IMG/VR virus record: IMGVR_UViG_3300044620_001600
Span: 1 to 46,688 of that record
DNA length: 46,688 bases
Strand: one strand, 5' to 3'
DNA from: a virus
Part shown: one piece after another, positions 13,652-20,749 of the stretch
How positions within the stretch are numbered: position 1 is the stretch's first letter
Layout: each line of letters begins with the position of its first letter
Made by a program: the position numbers and the translations under genes
Notes under the pieces: model-generated
Told to the model about the DNA's origin: nothing
Seen by the model: only the letters and a program-made list of their open reading frames with translations
The model's database searches: none

Positions 13652-15328
13652 ATGCTAGTCAAGAAAACTATTGCGGACATAAAACTTAACCTTAATGCCA
13701 CTCAGCGAGCCTATATTGATCGCTGGATGGACGAGCTTAAAGCTGTCTGGAATTTTGGACTAGAGCTACTGATGGAATATCAGCTTAATAAATATTACGA
13801 CGAGCTTGAGAAAATAACAGGAAAACCAGTTAAACGGGTTAAACGTCGTTTAGCTAAAAAACCTCAATTTATTGACTCCCTGAAAAACGAAAAAGGTAAA
13901 TCCCTTCCTAATCCCCTTTACACCCCCAAATATTTAACTGGCAAGCAAAAAGTTAAAATACAGATAGCTAGAGAAAAAAGACAAAAAGCAGGTCACTCTT
14001 ATTCTGTTCATATTCCTATTCAACGGCGGTTAAAATCTGATAATTATTTTGGGTTATGTGGCTGTATTACAAAAGAAAAATGTCCAGAACTATGCAAGGA
14101 CATCCCTATGGCTTTTGTCCAAGGGGTTTTAAAAAAGCTTGCTGATTCCTGGAAAGCTTACACCAAACTCGATAAAAAGAATTTAGACAGGAAACTTCCT
14201 AGATTTAAAAGAAAAGAAGATAAAATTAAATCTCTTTATTCTGAGATCAGCGATTGCGCTGTTAGAAAAGGGGATAAAATATCTATAGGTAGCTGTGGTA
14301 AAACATTAGGCGATTTAAAGATTATCAACAATATCTTAGACATTCGGTGGGGTGACAGAAAAGCCTCTACCGTATCAATTATCAAATACCCATCGGGATA
14401 TTATCTAAGTCTATTTGGTGAATTTGAAGTAGATGATCTACCTGATTCCGATAAAGCAATCGGTATTGACGTAGGACTAGAATATATAATTAGTACCAGC
14501 GACGGACAACAAATTGACCCGCCCAAATACTATAGAAAACAGCAAAAAAGACTAGCAAAACTGCAAAGAAAAACCGCTAGACAGTATAAAGCAGGGGAAA
14601 ATAAAGACGGCAAAAATCTCGCTAAAACTCGTGCTAAAGTTGCTAAAACTCACGAAAAAATAGCAAGACAACGCAAAGGATTTAATCATGCCCTAAGTAC
14701 CGATATTGCTAGAAATCATGGCGCTGTAGCCGTAGAAGACCTCAACTTAAAGAATTTAATGCGACGACCTAAACCGAAAAAAAGAGAAGACGGTAAAGGC
14801 TACGAACGCAATAACGCGAAAGCCAAAGGGGGATTAAATAAATCCTTTGCTGATGCTAGTTTAGGGCAATTAACCGGTTTTCTTGAAACGAAAATGAAAA
14901 CTCCCAACCGAGAGTTTATCAAGGTTCAACCAGCTTACACCAGTCAGGATTGTCCTCGCTGTGGCAATCGTGTTAAAAAAAGTTTATCAACCCGCACCCA
15001 TAAATGTTTAGAGTGTGGATGTACTTTACCCAGAGATGTGGCCGCCGCAATCAACATCTTAGGGAAAGCAGACTTCGTAAGAAGCTACCCGGCTTGTACC
15101 GGGGAAGTTAAGCCTCTGAAGGATTTCGATAAGGAATCAGCGCAGGAGGAATTACTTGACAAGTCCAGCCGATTGTTACTTGGGGAAGAAACCCTCGAAA
15201 CCTTACTGGTTTTGACCTCCGAGCCAGTGACACCCAAGAAAAAAACAAGGAAAAGGTCGATCCACTCGCAACCCGCGCAAACAGTCAACGCAGGCTATAC
15301 GCAGCTTACACTCTGGGAGACTGGGTAA
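13652..15328 (+). CDS. TnpB-like / compact Cas12 (type V-U or V-F-like) RNA-guided nuclease
   Basis: This 558-aa effector has the full TnpB/Cas12 nuclease core. RuvC-I is AIGIDVGLEY with Asp273, RuvC-II is VAVEDLNLKN with Glu362, and RuvC-III is LPRDVAAAINIL with Asp462. A target-nucleic-acid-type zinc finger carries Cys434/437 (CPRCG) and Cys452/455 (CLECG). The N-terminus (LNATQRAYIDRWMDELKAVW) is the usual helical start. It is longer than an ordinary ~400-aa TnpB: the middle has an extra Cys cluster (136, 138, 144, 148) and the C-terminus is ~90 residues longer (469-558). The stop codon lies within the first CRISPR repeat and the C-terminal codons contain an anti-repeat. No TnpA, cas1 or cas2 is near. 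Cutting or binding DNA with crRNA plus an embedded tracrRNA is the inferred role. Subtype cannot be fixed by eye. Confidence 0.88.
   Translation: MLVKKTIADIKLNLNATQRAYIDRWMDELKAVWNFGLELLMEYQLNKYYDELEKITGKPVKRVKRRLAKKPQFIDSLKNEKGKSLPNPLYTPKYLTGKQKVKIQIAREKRQKAGHSYSVHIPIQRRLKSDNYFGLCGCITKEKCPELCKDIPMAFVQGVLKKLADSWKAYTKLDKKNLDRKLPRFKRKEDKIKSLYSEISDCAVRKGDKISIGSCGKTLGDLKIINNILDIRWGDRKASTVSIIKYPSGYYLSLFGEFEVDDLPDSDKAIGIDVGLEYIISTSDGQQIDPPKYYRKQQKRLAKLQRKTARQYKAGENKDGKNLAKTRAKVAKTHEKIARQRKGFNHALSTDIARNHGAVAVEDLNLKNLMRRPKPKKREDGKGYERNNAKAKGGLNKSFADASLGQLTGFLETKMKTPNREFIKVQPAYTSQDCPRCGNRVKKSLSTRTHKCLECGCTLPRDVAAAINILGKADFVRSYPACTGEVKPLKDFDKESAQEELLDKSSRLLLGEETLETLLVLTSEPVTPKKKTRKRSIHSQPAQTVNAGYTQLTLWETG
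15061..15324 (+). ncRNA. Candidate tracrRNA / omega-RNA-like region inside the nuclease 3' coding end
   Basis: This stretch codes for residues ~471-558 yet also shows RNA-like structure. Hairpins: CTTC-GTAA-GAAG at 15073-15084 (GNRA loop); CCCGG...CCGGG at 15088-15103; GATTTC...GGAATC at 15122-15138, enclosed by CCTC...GAGG; then the anti-repeat at 15152-15179; then CTTGGG...CCCAAG enclosing ACTGG...CCAGT. TnpB genes carry their omega RNA at the same place, overlapping the gene end. The boundaries are guesses. Confidence 0.6.
15152..15179 (+). repeat. CRISPR anti-repeat
   Basis: 15153-15179 matches the reverse complement of repeat bases 1-27 at 25 of 27 positions. One difference (15158, G opposite U) still pairs as a wobble, as does the extra base 15152; only 15166 (C opposite U) is unpaired. 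A chance match of this quality 146 nt before the array is very unlikely. It would base-pair with each repeat in the pre-crRNA. Confidence 0.88.
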
Positions 15329-15651
15329 CAATCGGCTTGACTTGTTAAGTAGATTGCAAGTTTGGCCCCCTCCGTAATCAAGAGAGTGATAGAGGGGTTA
15401 GTAACAATCGGCTTGACTTGTTAAGTAGATTGCAAGTTGCCAATTCAGATAGGGCGATAGGTCGTTGCCACGTAATAATCGGCTTGACTTGTTAAGTAGA
15501 TTACAAGCATTGCCAAAATTCCCGATCCTCGCTATCTAGGGGAGTAACAATCGGCTTGACTTGTTAAGTAGATTGCAAGTGCTATAATCGTTATACATTT
15601 TTAATCTCCTTTTTTGTAACAATCGGCTTGACTTGTTAAGTAGATTGCAAG
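15325..15651 (+). CRISPR. CRISPR array, five 36-bp repeats and four spacers
   Basis: Repeats at 15325-15360, 15401-15436, 15472-15507, 15544-15579 and 15616-15651. Each starts GTAACAATCGGCTTGACTTG and ends AGATTGCAAG. Four are identical; the third has two changes (GTAATAATC, ATTACAAG). Spacers are unrelated to one another: 15361-15400 (40 nt), 15437-15471 (35), 15508-15543 (36), 15580-15615 (36). The repeat can fold: CAATC pairs with GATTG, and inside that CTTGA pairs with TTAAG around a CTTG loop. The first repeat contains the TAA of the nuclease gene (15326-15328), so array and effector probably share a transcript. No leader, cas1 or cas2 is seen. Confidence 0.95.
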
Positions 15652-15714
15652 GAAACAAATACAAGACAAGGCAAGGCAAACTAAGGCAAGAAAACAAAAC
15701 AAAACTCCAAAACC

Positions 15715-16170
15715 ATGCTACAAATTATCTCAGGATATAAATTAGAGGGATTATCGATTGCATCCATCGGGATGTGTCAATCTCTAGAAGCAATCGATGC
15801 TCTAGTATCTGACTTCGTAAGTAGAAGCGACTACCCAGTAATCTCTAATGTTTTAGATTTTTTCAGTTACTGGCAATTAGAGGAAACAAAACTATGCCAA
15901 CTTCTAAAACACTGGCGACTTAGCAATACATTAATTAGATTAGTATTTTGGGTAATTGAAAAAGACCTGCTTAGTGGACTATTTCTTTTTTACCAATTAC
16001 TAAAAGGATACAGCAAAGAAGCTAGAATACACACAACTTCAATAGAACTCGTTGATTTTCTGCTAGAATACTGGCCAAGCAATCAGATTACTGTGATTAA
16101 AAAATCAAAAGTATTTAATAAAGACTTTGCTCAAAGAATCAGAAATCGAGGGCTAGATATATTAAGATAA
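15715..16170 (+). CDS. Hypothetical protein directly downstream of the CRISPR array (151 aa)
   Basis: It begins 63 nt after the last repeat, past a purine-rich leader with AAGGCAAGGCAAACTAAGG tandem units, and has no good ribosome binding site. The protein is predicted mostly helical, with repeated Leu-rich and aromatic stretches (DFFSYWQLEETKLCQLLKHW, LVFWVIEKDLLSGLFLFYQL) and a basic C-terminus (KKSKVFNKDFAQRIRNRG). It may be translated from the array transcript since no terminator separates them. I recognise no family. It could be an accessory to the CRISPR locus or an unrelated cargo gene. Confidence 0.65.
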   Translation: MLQIISGYKLEGLSIASIGMCQSLEAIDALVSDFVSRSDYPVISNVLDFFSYWQLEETKLCQLLKHWRLSNTLIRLVFWVIEKDLLSGLFLFYQLLKGYSKEARIHTTSIELVDFLLEYWPSNQITVIKKSKVFNKDFAQRIRNRGLDILR

Positions 16171-16193
16171 ACCTACACATAAAAGAAGGCACT

Positions 16194-16391
16194 ATGATCA
16201 TGGAAAAATACACTTTGACTAAAATAGAACAAGATGGGAGTGCCAAAACTTTCATCTATGAACCAACTAACACAGAACCCACTAAAAAAGAACTTAAGGA
16301 TAAATTAGTAAAAATCTTAATAAAAATCAAAACACTGACACCGGAAAAAGTAAATTTAATTTATTTTCTTATCAAAACTATAGACAAATAA
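16194..16391 (+). CDS. Small hypothetical protein (65 aa)
   Basis: It follows a GAAGG site at 16185-16189. ATG 16194 and ATG 16200 are both possible starts. The first half looks like a beta hairpin (EKYTLTKIEQDGSAKTFIYE) and the second half is a Lys-rich helix. Nothing identifies a function. It is placed in a run of small + strand genes between the CRISPR island and the tail hub. Confidence 0.55.
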   Translation: MIMEKYTLTKIEQDGSAKTFIYEPTNTEPTKKELKDKLVKILIKIKTLTPEKVNLIYFLIKTIDK

Positions 16392-16445
16392 CTTTAATTG
16401 TAGTAAAGTAACATAGAACACCTAAAAAGATTAAACTAATAAGAC

Positions 16446-16640
16446 ATGAAAAAGACTAAACAAATAAACTATTACCTTTTGATTGCTATCATGAGTTTTA
16501 ATACTTGTATAATTTTCGGTATTAGATTCATTCATTTACATTTAACAGAAACAGAATTGCTTTTTAAATTTTGGTATGTTTGGCTTTTTTGTGTAACTAG
16601 CATAGTAATAACTTTAAAATCTATTAAAGGTCAAAAATGA
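16446..16640 (+). CDS. Small membrane protein with two transmembrane segments (64 aa)
   Basis: Two hydrophobic segments are visible: YYLLIAIMSFNTCIIFGIRF at ~9-28 and a second at ~40-57 (FWYVWLFCVTSIVITL). The tail KSIKGQK is basic, suggesting a cytoplasmic end. It overlaps the next membrane protein gene by 4 nt (ATGA), so the two are probably translated together. A holin-like or exclusion role is possible, but a separate holin-like gene sits beside the endolysin at 39608. Confidence 0.6.
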   Translation: MKKTKQINYYLLIAIMSFNTCIIFGIRFIHLHLTETELLFKFWYVWLFCVTSIVITLKSIKGQK

Positions 16641-16951
16641 AAATAAAACCGATAACCTTAATCTTGAATTTGTTTTTAATTTCTGTATGGGGATTTATGT
16701 TAATCACCAAAGGGTTGTTTTACACTTTGTCTTTTGGTTTTTATATTTATGTTTGTAACAAACTTTATAAACCTATCGACAGCTATTTACCTATTATTTG
16801 GACTACCCTTAGAGAGGATGTTCCTTTTGGATGGTATAACTTTTTTGAGAATTTTCGTCTTTGGCGAAAATTAATAGCTGAAAAAAATATAAAATTGATA
16901 AATTTTTGGAAAGATTCCTTTTGGTGTAATCTTAATTTTTACAGAGAATAA
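16637..16951 (+). CDS. Small membrane protein (104 aa)
   Basis: The N-terminal half is hydrophobic, with likely membrane segments at ~5-23 (ITLILNLFLISVWGFMLI) and ~28-42 (LFYTLSFGFYIYVC). The C-terminal half is soluble, aromatic and basic (WYNFFENFRLWRKL, FWKDSFWCNLNFY). It starts at ATG 16637 inside the preceding gene's stop. Coupled pairs of tiny membrane proteins in phage accessory regions often serve in exclusion or lysis, but no motif here decides between these. Confidence 0.6.
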   Translation: MKIKPITLILNLFLISVWGFMLITKGLFYTLSFGFYIYVCNKLYKPIDSYLPIIWTTLREDVPFGWYNFFENFRLWRKLIAEKNIKLINFWKDSFWCNLNFYRE

Positions 16952-17013
16952 ATCTAATATAGTTAATCTGTAACAAATTATTAAACTTTCCTAATATCTT
17001 GATAGCAATCAAT

Positions 17014-17544
17014 ATGCCCTTTATGTTTCCATTTAATTCTTGTCATTCTTGCTCTATTCAAGACAGTGAGTCAGTAAAACCTGTTGAAAACTATCCTCAA
17101 CAGCATCAAGGACTTTTCAGTGATATTAATAAAAACCGTCAAACTCAAAAAGGATTAGAAGGTTATTTAGAAACCTTTCTAAATATTTGGAATCGAGAAT
17201 TAGAGCCTGATGGTGAATTTAGTTGGCAGATTATTCGTTTTCAGTTTAAAGAAACAAAAAGTTTTATGTTAGCTGTTGTTTTCTCCACACAAGAGTATGG
17301 AGAAAACCCTCAACCCGTTTCCCAACTAGAACAGGAGCAACGAATAGAAGCTATTAATCAGCTAATAAAACAGAAAAATGATTTAGTTTGTTCGGTTTCT
17401 GATACAAAAATTATCATTATCAAGCGCAATGAACAAAGACTCTGGACTTGTAACATGGCGCGTAAAGACGCAGGAGAAGCAATGCTTCAACTTCTTAATT
17501 TGCAAGAATCTCAAAAGAATCAAGAAAATCAAAAACCAATATGA
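17014..17544 (+). CDS. Hypothetical protein (176 aa)
   Basis: ATG 17014 is preferred to an in-frame TTG at 16999. Near the N-terminus is a CHSC pair (NSCHSCSIQ). The middle (GYLETFLNIWNRELEPDGEF, then WQIIRFQFKETKSFMLAVVF) and the end look like a compact alpha/beta fold, followed by a low-complexity Gln/Asn tail (QESQKNQENQKPI). I do not recognise the family. It ends just before the promoter of the tRNA gene. Confidence 0.6.
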   Translation: MPFMFPFNSCHSCSIQDSESVKPVENYPQQHQGLFSDINKNRQTQKGLEGYLETFLNIWNRELEPDGEFSWQIIRFQFKETKSFMLAVVFSTQEYGENPQPVSQLEQEQRIEAINQLIKQKNDLVCSVSDTKIIIIKRNEQRLWTCNMARKDAGEAMLQLLNLQESQKNQENQKPI

Positions 17545-17573
17545 TTGACAAGCATTAAGAATTATAGTAAGAT
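17545..17573 (+). promoter_or_regulatory. Promoter of the tRNA gene
   Basis: TTGACA (17545-17550), 17-nt spacer, TAAGAT (17568-17573). The -10 matches the TAAGAT of the phage promoters at 21078 and 30234. Transcription would begin a few bases before the tRNA at 17586. TTGACA overlaps the stop codon of the preceding gene. Confidence 0.75.
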
Positions 17574-17585
17574 AAATTTAAACAA

Positions 17586-17667
17586 GGATTGGTGGCCGAG
17601 TAGTCGAAGGCGACAGACTGTAAATCTGTAGAGTAATTCCACGCTAGTGCAAATCTAGCCCAATCCA
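17586..17667 (+). tRNA. tRNA-Tyr (anticodon GTA)
   Basis: An 82-nt class II tRNA with a long variable arm. The acceptor stem GGATTGG pairs fully with CCAATCC (17660-17666), with discriminator A at 17667. The D stem is GCC/GGC, the anticodon stem ACAGA/TCTGT with loop CTGTAAA and anticodon GTA at 17620-17622, and the T stem GCTAG/CTAGC. The T loop is TGCAAAT where TTCAAAT is usual. CCA is not encoded. A phage-borne tRNA may supplement host tyrosine decoding. Confidence 0.93.
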
Positions 17668-17702
17668 CTTAGAATAGAGAAAATACTATCTTTTAAAAAG
17701 CC

Positions 17703-20006
17703 GTGGCTAATTTTCTCATTCCCGTAGCAATAGGGATCGGAGCTAACCTATTATTATCTCTATTTGCTCCTAAACCCCCTACTCAACAAAAAGGAAAAAT
17801 TGAGGATACTGGTGTTCCTGATGCTGAATACGGCAGAAGCCTATCCTATCCTTTTGGAAGGGTAAGGAAAGAAGGGCTAACTATGATGTGGGGGATTCCC
17901 CTTAAGGAAGTCGTCAGATCCAAAAAACAAGGCGGAAAAGGTGGTGGTGGGCAAACTACCGAAGTTTACACTTATTTTCTGACAGCCGCTTATCCAATTG
18001 CTAGAAAAATTGGCTCTGTTAGGCGGGTTTGGATGAATAGGGTCCTTGTTTACAATTCCGAAACTAACGACGAAAAAAGCCTAAAATTTATTGAACATAC
18101 AACTATTTATACTGGCAATCAAACTACACCATCGTCAGTAATTCAATCAAAAGAATCTAATCCAGTACCTGCTTTTACTGGAATGTCTTTTTTAGTTTTT
18201 AATAATTATCCGATTGCTAATTATGACGGCACTGGATTTCCTACTATTGATGTTGAGGTGATTGGAGAAAGTGGAAACAATCCAAAAATAAAAGATATTT
18301 TGAAAACTATTTGTAAATTAGCTGGTAGAACAGACGATCAAATTGACGTAACTGACATTCCTGATAATTACCGAATTCAAGGATTTGATTTATTGTTTGA
18401 TGGAACATCTTTTGCTGATCAGTTAGAAGAACTTATGAGAGCTTTTTTTATTGTGACAGGGGAGCCAAAAGATAAAATCATTTTTAAAAGACAAGAACAA
18501 TCATCTGATCCTATTTTTATCCCTAAAAGCTCTTTTGGGTCTAAAAAATTTGGAGAAAATCCTATTGACCTTAATGAAAAAAAACTGACTCATTTTAGAG
18601 AAACCCCTAGTGCCGTTACGGTATCTGGACTAAATGTTTTAAAAAATTATGAAACTATTACCGCAGTAGCTAAAGACCCATCAGATACTCACACAAACGA
18701 GCTTAGTTTCCAAACTAAGCTAATAGACATAGATATGTTTTTTATGAATATTGCCTCAAAAATTCTTTTTTTAGGGAAAACGCAATCAAAAACTTTCTCA
18801 AAAATGTTTTTATTACCAGCATGGGAAAATTTAAAGGTTGGGGATATAATTTTTACTGATGATAATAACAATTACCATCAAGAATTGATGCAAATTACAA
18901 AGAAAGTAAGAGGAGTAAATTATTTAATTGAAATTGAAGCTGCTCGATTTCAAGGAGTAGGATATTTGCCAGATATTCCTATAGATAACGAATTTCCGCC
19001 AGACAATGACAATAACATTCCTCGTTCCTATAACGAATTTCCGCCAGACAATAACACTCCTCGTCCCTACGGACGCGCTAACGCTATTCCTATTGAATGC
19101 CCAATAGTTAATAGCCGAGATGCCGACGCAGGAATTTATGTGGCAATTGAAGGTAACTCTAGTTTTAACAGAGGAGCCTTATTTTATTCCGATGACAACG
19201 GCTTAAGTTATGATTTTGCTGTTGGCAATGTTGTCAACAGCGTAACTGGTACTGTATTAAGCTTCTCCCCAAATTTTAACAACGCTTCTCCTAGTTTTAT
19301 TGACGATTTAAATTGGATACGAGTAATCATGAATTCAGGGCAATTAGAGCCAGTTACTCTTGAAACATTTCTATCAGGCAAACAATTAGGTTGGTTTTCT
19401 ACTGGAGAAATTATAGCGTTTAAAAATGCTGCTATTGTGTCCAACAATCCCTTGACCTTTGATATTTCATATACAATTCGTGGAGTCAAAGGAACTGAAC
19501 CGGCTATCTCTAGGCATATAATAGGAGAAAAATTTGTGTTACTAACTAATTATTTAGTTCGATTCCCCTTAAATCTTTCTGATATTAATCGAGAATATTT
19601 ATTAAAAGTAGTTCCTAATGGATTACTTGAAACCGATATAGAGGAGGAAGTCTCTCACACAATCACCTTAGAAGGATTGAAGCCTTTCCCTTGTGCTGTA
19701 AGAGGCGAAAAAGATAATAACGATTTAATTATTACTTGGTATCGACGGACGCGGTTAGATGGTCGTTGGATCGACTATATCGACATTGCTTACGCAGCAG
19801 GAGAGTTGGACAGCTATGTAGTTAGAATTTACGATGGGGACACAATAAAACGAGAATGGTCAGTATTGTCAGCCCGAAGCGTCGTTTACACAGAATCGCA
19901 ACAGATAGCCGACTGGGGGTCAGTCCAATCGGCTTACACAGTACGAGTTTTTCAAAATTCAAGCTATCCAGTGTCTTTTAAAGAATCACTGGCAACGATT
20001 ATTTGA
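17703..20006 (+). CDS. Tail hub / host-specificity protein (gpJ, GTA gp15-like)
   Basis: This 767-aa protein begins at GTG 17703. Its N-terminus is hydrophobic (FLIPVAIGIGANLLLSLFAP), followed by GRSLSYPFGRVRKEGLTMMW, as in the phage tail proteins related to lambda J and to the Rcc01698-type hub of gene transfer agents. It then has a Gly-rich loop (KGGGGQ) and a beta-rich body. Near residues 430-460 a short tandem duplication occurs (NEFPPDNDNN-type units twice). The C-terminal ~100 residues look like a fibronectin-type domain. It should form the tail tip that meets the host surface. In most such phages it follows the NlpC gene directly; here about 6.5 kb of accessory DNA with the CRISPR locus separates them. 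No ribosome binding site is clear. Confidence 0.82.
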   Translation: MANFLIPVAIGIGANLLLSLFAPKPPTQQKGKIEDTGVPDAEYGRSLSYPFGRVRKEGLTMMWGIPLKEVVRSKKQGGKGGGGQTTEVYTYFLTAAYPIARKIGSVRRVWMNRVLVYNSETNDEKSLKFIEHTTIYTGNQTTPSSVIQSKESNPVPAFTGMSFLVFNNYPIANYDGTGFPTIDVEVIGESGNNPKIKDILKTICKLAGRTDDQIDVTDIPDNYRIQGFDLLFDGTSFADQLEELMRAFFIVTGEPKDKIIFKRQEQSSDPIFIPKSSFGSKKFGENPIDLNEKKLTHFRETPSAVTVSGLNVLKNYETITAVAKDPSDTHTNELSFQTKLIDIDMFFMNIASKILFLGKTQSKTFSKMFLLPAWENLKVGDIIFTDDNNNYHQELMQITKKVRGVNYLIEIEAARFQGVGYLPDIPIDNEFPPDNDNNIPRSYNEFPPDNNTPRPYGRANAIPIECPIVNSRDADAGIYVAIEGNSSFNRGALFYSDDNGLSYDFAVGNVVNSVTGTVLSFSPNFNNASPSFIDDLNWIRVIMNSGQLEPVTLETFLSGKQLGWFSTGEIIAFKNAAIVSNNPLTFDISYTIRGVKGTEPAISRHIIGEKFVLLTNYLVRFPLNLSDINREYLLKVVPNGLLETDIEEEVSHTITLEGLKPFPCAVRGEKDNNDLIITWYRRTRLDGRWIDYIDIAYAAGELDSYVVRIYDGDTIKREWSVLSARSVVYTESQQIADWGSVQSAYTVRVFQNSSYPVSFKESLATII

Positions 20007-20077
20007 CTGGAATCAAGACCATTATCGCCTGACATAGTGGGATTAGCGAGATGTAATTTTAGGGGCATAATTACAAG

Positions 20078-20332
20078 CTATTTCTCACAAAATTGAAGAT
20101 AATGGAATATGTCGTCATATTCTTTATTCATTTTACAAACCCAAGCTTCGAGCGTAGCTATTTCGCTATAATCAAACCATTTTCCGTGTCCAGATAATTC
20201 TTTTTCACGATCTATAAATTCTGCCAGTTAAATTTTGGAAAAATGCCACGCTATTCTAACTTTTTGAGTTTTTGTTTTTCTCGACTCTTCTAATAAATTA
20301 TTACGACCCATTAGCATTTTTTCATTTACCAT
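20078..20332 (-). pseudogene. Small gene interrupted by an in-frame TAA
   Basis: On the minus strand an ATG (complement of 20330-20332) opens a 34-codon frame that meets TAA at 20228-20230. The same frame then continues for 49 more codons to TAG at 20078-20080. The second part reads as real protein (LAEFIDREKELSGHGKWFDY, then IATLEAWVCKMNKEYDDIF). One nonsense change in an 84-aa gene is the simplest reading. Two overlapping tiny genes, readthrough or a sequencing error remain possible. Function unknown. Confidence 0.55.
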
Positions 20333-20358
20333 TGTTTTACTCTTATTAATGATTGTTT

Positions 20359-20373
20359 GCTGATAACTGACGA
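20359..20373 (-). repeat. CGTCAGTTATCAGC dispersed repeat
   Basis: The minus strand reads TCGTCAGTTATCAGC, matching the core of the repeat at 22408-22440 and related to those at 25278, 25566 and 46371. Confidence 0.6.
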
Positions 20374-20377
20374 TTTA

Positions 20378-20614
20378 CTATCTAGTGTTACATCCCAATA
20401 TCCCATAAGGATCTCCGTCTTCCTCCATATCTATACTATTCCATCGCTGAATAATTTTTTCAGCAAAAGCCTTGGTTAGTAAAGACCCTGGGAGATAATA
20501 TGATCTTCTGTAATAGGCTACTTCTGCAGCAGTTAAAATTTCAGGAGTGGTAGTCCGGAGGTTGATATAATCAGCAAATTCTTGAGCAGTCATTACCTTT
20601 TTGGAGTTAGCCAT
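20378..20614 (-). CDS. Hypothetical protein (78 aa), minus strand
   Basis: ATG at 20614 is chosen over an in-frame TTG at 20656. The protein begins MANSKKVMTAQEFADYINLR and is helical, ending in an acidic segment (SIDMEEDGDPYGILG). It could be a small DNA-binding or regulatory protein, but no motif is clear. It lies next to the interrupted gene at 20078-20332 on the same strand, and both face away from the early operon. A promoter would have to lie in 20615-20745; none stands out. Confidence 0.55.
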   Translation of the reverse strand: MANSKKVMTAQEFADYINLRTTTPEILTAAEVAYYRRSYYLPGSLLTKAFAEKIIQRWNSIDMEEDGDPYGILGCNTR

Positions 20615-20749
20615 ATCTGTGATGTGTGTTTTACTTACTTTTCTAATATAGATCAATTCTCTCGACAGGTGTTGGCGAAGTGTGCCAGTTTATCAAGTGT
20701 CACTATAGGTACTTTTGTATCAAATATATCTACTGTTCTTTTGTAACCA

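Noticed and set aside
13652-15328. Ordinary IS200/IS605 insertion with only a TnpB gene
   Set aside because: No TnpA or clear element ends, the protein is ~150 residues longer than usual, and an array with a matching anti-repeat follows directly.
15325-15651. Simple tandem (STRR-type) repeats
   Set aside because: The 36-bp units are separated by unrelated 35-40-bp sequences of even length, as in a CRISPR array, and a matching anti-repeat exists.
16446-16951. Holin/antiholin pair
   Set aside because: They are membrane proteins but lie far from the endolysin, and a better placed holin-like gene precedes it.
17586-17667. tRNA-Tyr as a prophage attachment site
   Set aside because: No repeated tRNA 3' end was found in the window and the gene has its own phage-type promoter inside the tail region. 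Not testable without the rest of the genome.
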